From NCBI RefSeq assembly GCF_018139145.2, contig NC_059481.1, positions 5,878,368-5,942,367 of the forward strand: 64,000 bases of DNA. The letters run 5' to 3'. The translations under genes were made by a program, and so were the position numbers. Shown in pieces: positions 46,675 through 57,000 of this stretch (position 1 is its first letter; the number at the start of each line of letters is the position of its first letter). The notes under the pieces are model-generated. The model made no database searches and was not told where the DNA came from. It saw nothing but the letters and a program-made list of their open reading frames with translations. The stretch comes from Gymnogyps californianus. Lineage: Eukaryota; Chordata; Aves; Accipitriformes; Cathartidae.

Positions 46675-48236
46675 AACATATGCCCAACAAGTACCTGTAT
46701 CAGAGTACAAGATTTGGGACATGGTTTTCTCTTTAAATGCATAGTGTCATTATATAAATTATTCTATAGTATATTTAATAAGGAGAAAATTACTTCACCG
46801 GTACAGATACTTGATATCAAATGTAGAATTTTTTTCTACATTATTAACATTATTAATTATTAACGTTATTAAAAATGTTCTGTCCAGCTTGTTATCCTTT
46901 TGGTCACTAAAACAGTCTGCCTGTGTTGTATCAGAAAAAAGAAAAACATCTAATCTGCCAGTATAAAGTAATTACAATATGCTGTCTGTCTGAAAGGGAG
47001 GTAGTTATTTGGCTTGTTGGGAGAGTTCTATCCTGTCGTTGCATCTGATATTTATAGATGTTATTCTGCTGGGTGCCTTCCTCCCTCTTCACTTTAAATA
47101 GGATCTGTACACACTCAAACTGCGGATGTTACTAGGCCATGCCTACACACTTAACTCCAGTTGCTGTAAATAGGAATTTTCTGTAAATCTTCCATGATAG
47201 ATGGATGGCTAAATTCAGTCCTTGGATATGCTTTATAAATCACGCATACATATCCAAGGACAGCCATTAGCAACTAAAGTTAATTAAGAAGTGGAATTTG
47301 CAACATTTTGTCAGGTCTGGGGGTTTTGTTTTTATTTTTCATGTATACCTTAATTTACGTAGTCATGTACCCTTAAAAGTATTCCTATCCCCTCTTCCTT
47401 TCATTCTAGATATTGTTTTCATGTTAATTCTTAAAAACGGATGGATATCAAATATCTAACTAAGGAGGTAATTAACCTTTTAAATATTTATTAGAATTTT
47501 TCTGTAATATTACTGAATTTATAAGATCTTTAGCAAAGATTTTTGAGCAATTTATTAAATACAATGTTTCTGTTTACTGCACTTTTTGATAATAGAAGGT
47601 AGTGAATTTTAAAGCCATGGTTCTTGGCTTCCATGCACTGCTTTTATACCCTCAATCCAAGGAATATATATATATAAATAATTTTTTTTAAACAGCAAAC
47701 ATACTGTTGTCCTAAAAATAAATACAAACTTTACTGCACCGTGGGTATATTTTCATAAGTGGAATGTTTAACTGCAAATCCTGTCAGGACAATTATAAAA
47801 ACCTCTTGAAGGTACAATCTTATTTAAATATAAGCCATGACAATTTTATTTTCCCTTGTTAATTTAAGTCACCTTTTGATATTTTCAAAGAGAAAACGAC
47901 TCGCTCTTAAATTTGTATGTACCAACCTATACATAATGCCAGGAACACATTCTCCCTATTGTATTTAATTTTACTAGTTTGATATATTTATGCAAAACCA
48001 TTTGGTTAACACATATTCTCCCTGTTTACTAAATGTTCAACGTAACAAGACCAGAATAAATGCTGATTACAAATATACATCAGTTTGAAGATTAAGCACA
48101 TAGACTTCAAAAACCTCGTTGAGTGATATGCTCAAATTTCTGTAAATACACACAAGTTTAAATGCAATTATACTGTACATGTAAATATATGCTGTCTGTT
48201 ATGTGTACAGTATGTATAAATTCCTTTTCTAGCCAC

Positions 48237-48242
48237 AATAAA
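48237..48242 (+). promoter_or_regulatory. RORA: Penultimate poly(A) signal AATAAA
   Basis: The canonical hexamer in CCACAATAAAATGTAAGCC lies 360 bp before the distal signal. It could produce a slightly shorter RORA mRNA, but its downstream region is not clearly GU-rich. Confidence 0.4.
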
Positions 48243-48596
48243 ATGTAAGCCATCAAGAGGAATACTAAAGCGGTATTGTACTAAACCTTTGCTAATGATC
48301 TTTACCCAATCACTTAACTTTTCACTTTCATGGACCTTTCCAACTCACTCTTACGATAGCCTGCTTATATTCAAGTTTGTTATTTTACTCAGTCCCGAAA
48401 AAAGTATTTTGATTCATTTTGTAAATATGACTGTAAAAATAAGAGATTTAATGTTGTCTTTTAAATACTCCAATTTTCATTCTAATATGAATGTTGTTAT
48501 ATTGTACTTAGAAACTGTACCTTTAATATTACATTACCTTTATTAAGTGCATTGAACACATCGATTTTAGATGTGCTTTATGTACTGTTATCCTGT

Positions 48597-48602
48597 AATA
48601 AA
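48597..48602 (+). promoter_or_regulatory. RORA: Distal poly(A) signal AATAAA of RORA
   Basis: A canonical AATAAA is followed 20-40 nt downstream by a T-rich stretch (GTCTTAATTTTTTTGTTAG), the arrangement of a real cleavage site. After it the sequence loses its 3'-UTR character and no further strong signal precedes the ICE2 promoter. Cleavage is expected at about 48615-48625. Confidence 0.7.
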
Positions 48603-48620
48603 ACTTCAGCTTCTAATGGA

Positions 48621-50550
48621 AAAATCTGTCTTAATTTTTTTGTTAGTAACATCTTATTTGTTTTTCTGAATTGTGGTTTATTAGGTTTATTCCTTAAGGA
48701 ATGCACTGTTACAAATTAGGCTGTGCTTCCAAGCACGTATGTGAGAGCTGTTTAGAACATATATCACGTAATGTTTGGCAGCGGGGAAACAAGACTCCCG
48801 AGCACCTTTTAAGCTCCCCTTTTGGCCAACAAGAGCTTTAAACCTCCTCAGAATGAATGTGGATTAATCTAGCTTCCCTCTCCTTGAAGGCACCTTCTTG
48901 TTTGAAATCACAGTTCACTGCATCAAGTGCAAGATACAAGAAATCTGGCTTAAGACCTTCCCAGTGACTTTGGAAATACCGCTTCAGGGTAGATCTAAAT
49001 GAGGATGTGGGTATCAAAATTGAGGTTTTAATACAATTTAGGCATCAAAATTCAAAGTTACAACTCCCCTCTGCTGTGCTAACTTTGGGAGCACCTGAAT
49101 TTCAGCAGCACGCTTGGTCTTAAGATTTCAGGCATGTAAAATTCTACTTCTGCACCTACCCAGAAATGCCTCAGTCTTGACAGAGCTTTAACAGCTCAGC
49201 ATTTATACACCTCACCATGATCCAGAATAGGTATTAGCATTCATCTTTGAAGCACTATATCTGGAAGCAGCCTTCACCTACAGATCAAGTCTACAAAAAA
49301 AAGTAGAAGTGATCACTTTCTTAGAACGGTAGCACTAAGTAGTGCCATTTGTTCTACAGCAGCTCCATCACTAAAGCAGTCGAGACATTGAAAATCCAGA
49401 TTTAATTTTCTCATCCTCACGACATGATTCCTGCCCATCTTTCCACTCAAAGGAGAGTTCCTAACCACCAAGATATAGGCTAGGCAACAACTATATGAAC
49501 AACTATGTATGTTCAATATAAAAAGCAGGAATTTTTCTGAAGTGAAAGACAAACTGAGGACTCTCATGCCTGCCCATAAGGAGAGCTTAAACTGTAGGTT
49601 AGGTGGTGGTGGTTTGGACCCCCAACTATTTCACAGAATCACAGAATGGTTGAGGTTGGCAGGGACCTCCAGAGGTCACAAGCAAGGCCACCTAGAGCCA
49701 GCTGCCCAAGACCATGTCCAGATGGCTTTTGAGTATCTCTAAGGATGGTGACTCCACAACCTCCCTGGGCAACCTGTGCCAGTGCTCAGTCACTCTCACA
49801 ATGAAAAAGTCTTTCTTGATGTTCATGTTTGTGTCATGGAAGCAGAAAGATCACACGTAGGAAGTAGCATCATTAAAAAAAACCAAGCAGACACTGCAGG
49901 TTTGAGAGAGGTGCAGACTGAAGTAGGATTTAACCTGCCACATCACAATCTTAGATAAGTCTTTTAATCATTTGGCTATGTAACTGTTACCATACCTGGG
50001 TTTTGAAGTAAGATTACTCCTTACAAGGCTACCTCCAGGACTGGGCTCTGGTTGGATCCAGTAGGTAGATAGAAACCTTTCCACTTCTCTGAGATACACA
50101 AACCAAAAAAGGGCAAAATTAAATTCAAACAATGTCCTTAAAAACTGATCTGCATGCAAGCTAAACAGCCTCCTTTGTTGGTGGGTTTGGACATCATTCT
50201 GAATCATCTCAGTATTTTTATGTATTTGCGTATAGTACCCAGAGTTTCAGTTACAGGACTAGGTGCTGTGAATGCTTTGATTGCTTCATGCCACAATCCT
50301 CGCTTCCCTCTTCATTTCTCCATCTGTAGAGCTGTGAAAGTGATCACCTTTTCTTACACCACCACAAGCAAATGAGTTTCCATCACCTAGACCTACAGCT
50401 AACTGAGAATATTTGAATTCCGCATTTTACCACATTGGGAAGCCTGATCACCAGGAAAAACGTTTTGTGGCTGTGCCGACATGTTCACAAGTGGGAAGTG
50501 AGCCAGGGAAACTGGAAGCCCAGGAGAGCAGGGAGGCTGATAACTGCAGC
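48621..50550. other. RORA-ICE2 intergenic spacer
   Basis: About 1.9 kb lies between the RORA poly(A) region and the CpG-rich ICE2 promoter. It contains one CR1 fragment. The ORFs here are short and without recognised domains. The tandem gene order RORA then ICE2 on the same strand matches the human arrangement. Confidence 0.7.
49631..49828 (-). mobile_element. CR1-type LINE 3'-end fragment
   Basis: The + strand starts TCACAGAATCACAGAATGGT followed by TGAGGTTGGCAGGGACCTCC, and runs on through CCATGTCCAGATGGCTTTTG, TATCTCTAAGGATGGTGACT, CCACAACCTCCCTGGGCAAC and TTTCTTGATGTTCA. This is the reverse complement of the avian CR1 3' UTR, whose terminal short repeat is ATTCTGTGATTCTGTGA. The element is therefore inserted in minus orientation and 5'-truncated, as most CR1 copies are. 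Its fairly well preserved sequence suggests moderate age. It is the strongest indicator of a bird (or at least archosaur) genome. Confidence 0.93.
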
Positions 50551-50921
50551 AACCTCCGCGGGGCACCCCAGCCCTCTCACACACGGCCCCAACCCCCCTC
50601 AGGGACGAGCCGCCCGGCAGAGTCCGGCCCAGCCACTTCTGCACACCCAGGGCAGGAACTGCCGCTCGAGGCACCCAACACCTGGTCAGGGCCACACCTT
50701 AGTGAACAACGTGGAGTCGGAGCGGAGCCCACAGCGCGGAGAGACCTTAGGCAAATTTCATCGCTCGGCGAGGCGCACCGTCCTCCGCCTCACCCCCACC
50801 CTGCAGCAGTGCCGCCTGCCACAAGATGGCCGCCGCAGCCCCTCCAGCAGCTGCTCAAGCCTATGTTGCCATTGGCTGGCTCAGAGCACCTGATCCCGCG
50901 CGCCGGACGCTCTGCTACGCT

Positions 50922-50932
50922 GATTGGCCAAT
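50922..50932. promoter_or_regulatory. Palindromic CCAAT/ATTGG (NF-Y-type) site
   Basis: GATTGGCCAAT places an inverted and a direct CCAAT box back to back, about 70 bp before the ICE2 start codon. A further inverted CCAAT (CCATTGG) lies at 50869-50875. Confidence 0.65.
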
Positions 50933-51000
50933 GCCGTGAGGCGGGCTAACGCGGCAGAGAAACGAGGAACCGGCGAATACGCTTCCCCGAGGGGTCCGTC

Positions 51001-51011
51001 AAGATGGCGGC
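51001..51011 (+). promoter_or_regulatory. ICE2: YY1-type AAGATGGCGGC motif overlapping the ICE2 start codon
   Basis: AAGATGGCGGC is the consensus YY1 site found just downstream of the start of transcription in many TATA-less genes. Here its ATG is also the initiation codon of ICE2. Confidence 0.75.
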
Positions 51012-51032
51012 CAAAGGGCAGCTGCTGACATG
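51004..51032 (+). CDS. ICE2: ICE2 coding exon 1
   Basis: This 29-nt coding part encodes MAAKGQLLT plus two bases of a Trp codon, ending TG|gtgagt. The next exon completes TGG and continues DTSPKNG, matching the WDxSPKNG motif of the family. The N-terminus before this motif is shorter than the human one as I recall it. Confidence 0.85.
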
Positions 51033-54000
51033 GTGAGTACCCCCTCGCCCCCTAACCTAGCAGGGCGCGTCTGAAGAGCGGGGGGCGAGAAGATGTCCCT
51101 TCGCTCCGCGCTGCCCCGCCGAGAGAAGAACGCGCCGCCCAGCCTGCCGCGCGGCGGAGGCTCGCATGCGCCCGGGGGGAGCGGCGCGGGCCTGGGTTCC
51201 CGCGCCCGCCTGGCACCGCCCCGTCGTTGAGGGAGGGGGGGGCGGCGCCTTTTCGTGTTCTCTCAGTGGAAGAAGGGAGAAGTGAGTGTGCTTTCCCTGA
51301 GGAAGTGTTAGCCTGTATGTTTTTGTATGCTCAGAAATGAGGAACAATTAAGTAACGCACGTCCACGATACGAATTTGGGGCAGTGACGTTGTTCTTGGT
51401 TTTAATACGAAAAGCCCTACAAAGAAGTAATTTGACTTTTTAAGCCCAGAGAGATGAGTTGGGTTTGAATTAGTTTATTCGTGAGGAAGACAGAAATAAA
51501 TCTTTCCTCATGCCTTTCAAAATAGTTTGGGAAGATTGGCATTGTATAAACCCTGTACACTGGAAGGGCTATGTTAAGAAAAAAAAAAAGGTAAGGTCTG
51601 TGTAGAAGACAAAATATCTCTTTTCTGAGAAATTAAAACCAAGACTGTATTTTTCTCAAAAGTCCAGCAAGTTCAACCCAATGTTTGGTTTTGATTAATG
51701 AACATCTGAAAGCGTGTAACTATTATCAGAATTTCTCTCACCACATCTAGAATTTGTATCCTGTATTAATGAAATTATTCTTTTTGGACTGTGAAGAACG
51801 TGTGTATTTTACTATTGAAAACCAGTAGGGAATTAGACAGTATATATGTAACTTCCACAAAGAGGGAATGTGGAAACACTGTGTAGATAGCCTGGGTTTT
51901 TTTAAATAAATAATTCTGTTCTTTTTTTTTCTCAGGGGCAGATGTGGCCTTTAATTTTTTGTGTATTGCAATGTTCTTGTTTTGTTTGTTTGTTTTTTTA
52001 TTATCAGGGATACTTCACCAAAAAATGGCAGTGAAGTATTTTTCTCGCGTGAAATTTATGAAAAATATTCATTGGCTCCGAGCCTCTCTGAACTATGGCA
52101 TTTATCAGACAGGTATATTCTGTTATATTATAATTTTGTGCTGTTTGTCATTATCCTATTGATACATACCCTTACTGTTTTGGGGGAAAGCTGCATCCGG
52201 CGTGCAAGGATTTGTTACTGACTCCTTGGTCCAGCAGTTGGTCTGTCCTTTACCTATTGTGAAACCTCAGAAAGCAGGAAGAATCTAGGTTGGGACCTCT
52301 AGTCTTTTGTGTCTTTGGAGGGGGGGGGGAGGTTGGTGTTTTGGGGATTTTGGGATGGGGGTTGGGTTATTTTTGGGGGGTGGTGCTTGTTGTTTTTTGC
52401 TTTCTCTTGTGTACCAAAGAGGGATGAAGTTTGACCCACACTCTTAACTGGCCATGGTAAGGATCCTGTAACCCATGAACCAGACCTAATTCTTTTTAGA
52501 AATTAATGTCTTGCTGTCTGTCCATGTCTTCTCACTTTGTAGAAGGCTGACGGTACTGTACCTTGAAATCCTTTTTACTTGTATCTTTTGGAAGTAGCCA
52601 ACACTGTTTACATAGATCCAACAGTGTCTTAGGTGTAGTGGAGACGCAATTAATTCCTTGAGTAATGAAGAAACTACGTAGAGTGTTAGCTGAAGAATGG
52701 GAAATGAAATTATGTGAACGCAGGTGGTATGGGTAGTATTGCTTGTGCAGTTTTGATGTCTTTTTTTGTTTTCTTAAGTTGAGGAAGTAGAATCAACATT
52801 TGTTTCGCATATTGAAAAGCATGGCTCATGCTGCTGGATTTCAAAAGTTGGAGGACTGTATTTAGGCTATTGTTTTTTTTAAGAAGTCATTAAGCTGGTA
52901 GGGAGGTACAAGTGGCAAGTGTCTCATGGTGGATGAACATTCACGCCACAAAGAAGGTGGATGGGAGACCAAGGTCTGTGCTCTAAGTGGGGAGTTCAGC
53001 ATGTGGAGAAATAATTTGTTCTGAAGGGGAATTACTGTATTTTTATGAACTGACGCTGAGGACGCGTTTGAGGGGACTACCTGTCTACATCACATGACTC
53101 TTTATATCCCACATCTTTAGCTAGAGAAGGCTTTTCTGGTTCATCTCCGTTGGAGCAACTTTCCTTGAACTGGCAGAGATGAGCACGGCCCTCACAGCTT
53201 GTACTGGGTGCACTGGATATTACTGTAGGATTGTTCCTTTAGATGATGTAGAAAAAGGGTTTCTGGAGCAGACATGACTGCACTCAAGAGTGGGATTGTG
53301 TTCAGTTGTGTATGGTAGAAGTGGGTTTATAGCCAGAAGAGAGGTTGCAACCAGAAAAATTCAGAAATTGATGGAACTGGGTTGTGTGGTCATAGTCAAG
53401 AGGAAGAGAAAAGGAACCTGTTGGGGCAAATGTGAAAGTAAAAGCTGGAGGAAATTTGTCAGTTTTTATATTGGGGTTTCTGATAGATATTTACTAAAGT
53501 GTATGTTCTCTTACCATAGAAGCTGTGAAGGCAGGTTGTTGATAAAATGAAGGGGAAAAATTTAAGCCGTTAGCTCAGATAAAGTATAATGCTGTAAATA
53601 TGGACAGAAAAGGTCTGTCAGATTATTTTGGTTTGCACCCTGATGAAGACTGTGACAGCACTGCATACTGAAATGATCTTGATGTGCTGCCATTTCATTC
53701 AGTGCTGAACATAGCCAATTTAAGCTGCTAGAATTTCTTGATGTTCCTACATTGGCATATCTGAGTCAGCATCTTGTCGCTGCTGCAGCTTAATTAAATT
53801 TGCCAGTTTGTGCCACAAGGATGGACACATTCTCATATTCAGAGAGACAGCTGTGAAGTATTATTAAGAACTGTGGACGTGATACTGCTGGGTTTGAATA
53901 ACACTTGAGATGTTTTCTACTGCTGAAATCGTATCTTAAAAATAGGCTTTTTCCACGATCAGCAGTTAATGTTCATTTTATTAACCTTAAATATTTTCTC

Positions 54001-57000
54001 TCTTAAGAACAGTTATTTTAAATAGAGCAGAGCTAAGATGGCCTTCATATACTGGAGTTGTTTTTAGAACCAGCTTTGTGATGTTACTTCTTTGTTGTTA
54101 GGGCAGTTACGCCCCTTGCCTTAGCCCAATATTATTTTTGGCAACTGATTTCAGCATTGTTTAGAGTAGAAAATGAAACTCTTGAGTTGTGTACTCTGTT
54201 TTTAGGAATTTCTTCATTGAAATCCAGAATTTCTATTGTTACAATTAAGTGTTTTTAATTTACTTCTTTTACAGTGAAAGAAAGGCTTTTTCTAGTTAAG
54301 TCTTTCTCCTTTACTATCATAACTTTGACTCATAAGTTAGACCTCTCTGAGTGCAAACTGTTTCTGAGCAACAGCCATCAGTGAATGACAAAATGTTGAG
54401 ACTTTTTATCTTTTCATTAATAATGAGTGTTTCCAGAACAAAGAATCAGTTTCATATTTAGCTTGTTGCCTCAATATTGAGTATACAGACCAATATATAC
54501 AACATTTTGTTAAAAAAAAAAAAAAAAATAAAATTTTTTTTTTTCATCTTTAAACCGGTGGCAAGCCTGCTGTTGGTACTAAGGGTTAGTCTGATTGTCC
54601 AGGTGAAGTTTCAGAATAAGAAAATTCCTATGACATAGACTAGCAATTGGAATAGTACAGTATCTCACAGTGCATTTTGGTGGATTTGAAGTTTAGGCTT
54701 GCATGACTGCCTTTATTAATTCTGACAAATATTAATATTTATGTGAAAAGTGTAAGTTCTTTCATTTATTACTTTTCTTTCAGAGAGGCAAAGAAAAATG
54801 TGGAGGCATTGGCGAACTCTTCAGAAAACAGACAAACTTGTACCATGCAGGCTGCAGATCCAGTTGAGGTGGAGGCTAAAAGCACAACTGACGATCATCC
54901 TTTTCCAGAACCTAGACTCCCCTATCCATTTACCTCTTGTTTGACTGAGAAGGAGCAGAAAACATACTTATATCTGATGACTAAGTACTCAAAAAAAATA
55001 AACCATTTTCAAGTTAATGCAGCAAGTCAGAGAGAACTATTCACGTATCTGGTAAGTGTGCATATATGTATATATGAACAGAGGGAGTAATATAATTTTT
55101 TTGTTACAAAGAGTTAAGGAAAATGTGGCAAAAAAGTTTTTAAATTCAATTTGTCATAATTTCCTTTTAACATAGTATTATGAATGGTAATAAAGGTCTG
55201 AAGTATTCAGGATAACATTTTTAATATAAATTTAAAGTGTATTTGGTTATTTCATTGAAAGTGGGTGGGGTTTTTGTAGATTGTTTTGTTTTGTTTTGTT
55301 TTTTAGTAGTAGTGTGAACAACTGATGGTAAGTGTAGATCTTTGATAGCTGATCAAACACCCACCCACCCCCCAAAACCCCACATTTTTTTATGAGAAGG
55401 AAGTTAAGAGTTGACCTTACTGTGATTTTACCTTTTCATGATGCTATGTGGCAGTATTGTATAATGTTAGGAGATGGATACATTTTGATGTGATCTTTGA
55501 CAGCACCCTGTAATGGGAACTTCCTTCATTAGCATGTGAGGGGACCTGTGCGTTGACCTTCTATGCTTCACACTTGCTGCTTAGTCTCAGCCATGTTGTT
55601 TAAATAGTGAAAGGCTATGTTTCATGTTGGTTGGAAGTATCATTTTAGTTGAATCCTATATAATGTAATTAATCAGCAAATGTTTTTGAGCCATTGCATT
55701 TGGTTTCCCATGCTTCCTTGTTAATGCTAATTCCTTTATTTTATGCTGTAACAATGGGAATGTCATTCCCAGGCAAATCAGTACCTACTGTGTTGTTGTT
55801 ACTTATAATGTAATTGCTTATGAAGTCAGAGCTCGGATATCTTTGTGGCTCTGTCATATAAACTTGCTCCAACAAAGTCTTGTAACCTTTCTTTTTATAA
55901 ACCACCAGTGTATAATCAAAAGAAGCTTTCTGTTTGTTGTGGGGTCGTGTTTTGTTGTTTTGGGGTTTTTTTTAAGGAAATGGGCCTTGCAAAAAATTTT
56001 TTTATTTAAGTGAAACTCTGAACATATGCAAAGACTTGCCAAATTGAGCAGCAAGTGGAATCTGTACCATCACCTGTACTACATCTTCGGACATTTTGCT
56101 GGTTACATACCTAGCCTACAGGATTTCATTCTGTCTTTAAAAATAGATTTTTCCTTCCCCCCAGCAAATGAAAGAAGTAGTAAACAATGAAATTGCAGAA
56201 TTTATGAAATTTGCCCAAAATGCTGCAAAAAGCTGCGCCCAAGATTATGATACCATCTCTGAAGATGCACTGTGTTATACTGAGGTAATTAACAATACTG
56301 TGTTTAATTGCTTCTCTTCTTAAATAATCATATTGGAATCATGATTAAGATACATAGGCACTGCTCATGGGATCTGATGTGCCCTGAACTTCTGCTGATT
56401 CCTTGTTGGGATGAGACATGAGAAGTTGCCATTTCCCTTATGCTGTGCAGCATGGCTTGGCCCACAGTTTATTGTAGCCAATAAGATACTATATAAGTGA
56501 GGTCACTGAATACTGTACAAAGATTTAGTCATCAGTTAAGTAAATGACATCTTTATATTTGGGAAGGGAGAAATTGCGTTTTAAGTGTGCCTTTACGTTA
56601 ACAAGCTGCTCCTAAATATATACTACTGGGCAGAATGTTAAGCTTTCCTCCACAGTAGCATGTTACAAAGTCACTTTACTCAGAGGTTACTCAGACTTTG
56701 ATCATAATCATCTACAAGTTCATGCTGTGTTAAATAACCACTTTGATGATTCTAAAATCGATCATGAATGCAACTTTATGTATCTTTCTTGGTTTAATAG
56801 CACATTTCGGGAAAAGAATTCCAGAATACGAGTTCGTTAAACTTTCCCATTAATGGGTTAACTTGCTCTTGCTTGTTTCCCTCATAGTTTCTTGCCTTAA
56901 TTGAAATGGCCTACTTAGATACTTTTGTTAAAATTTTAGTCTTTCCTAGTAAGTGCCGCATCACTTTCTTTTACAGAATAAAACAGAAAAATAAATGTGT

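Larger units (their letters stand above)
38265..48620 (+). other. RORA: RORA 3' UTR (~10.3 kb)
   Basis: From the TAA at 38262 to the last strong poly(A) signal at 48597-48602 the sequence is AT-rich, intronless in appearance and free of convincing ORFs. Mammalian RORA mRNAs are also known for a multi-kilobase 3' UTR, which supports assigning the whole stretch to it. It contains several internal AATAAA signals, Pumilio-type motifs, A- and T-rich runs just after the stop and around 42150-42615, GT and TA microsatellites, a hAT-like fragment at 45136-45568 and a GC-richer patch at about 40420-40640. The exact 3' end is inferred from the signal, not from transcript evidence. Confidence 0.75.
50560..51245 (+). 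promoter_or_regulatory. ICE2: CpG-rich TATA-less promoter region of ICE2
   Basis: This is the most GC- and CpG-dense part of the window (for example CCGCGCGCCGGACGCTCTGC and GGCGCGGGCCTGGGTTCCCG), and it surrounds the first ICE2 exon. It holds CCATTGG at 50869-50875, GATTGGCCAAT at 50922-50932 and AAGATGG motifs at 50823 and 51001. No TATA box is seen. The architecture is that of a housekeeping promoter. Transcription start is inferred to lie between about 50930 and 51000. Confidence 0.75.

Noticed and set aside
50413..50949. 178-codon ORF on the + strand immediately before ICE2
   Set aside because: It lies in GC-rich promoter sequence where stops are rare, is proline/serine-rich without a domain, and ends at the in-frame stop 54 bp before the ICE2 ATG. 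An overlapping second frame is open as well, which points to composition.
51057..51347. 96-codon minus-strand ORF in the CpG island
   Set aside because: Arg/Ala/Pro-rich shadow of the CpG island with no homologous motif.
51944..52221. ORFs reading through ICE2 exon 2 into its introns
   Set aside because: Only 52008-52112 matches ICE2; both flanks are intron beyond good splice sites.
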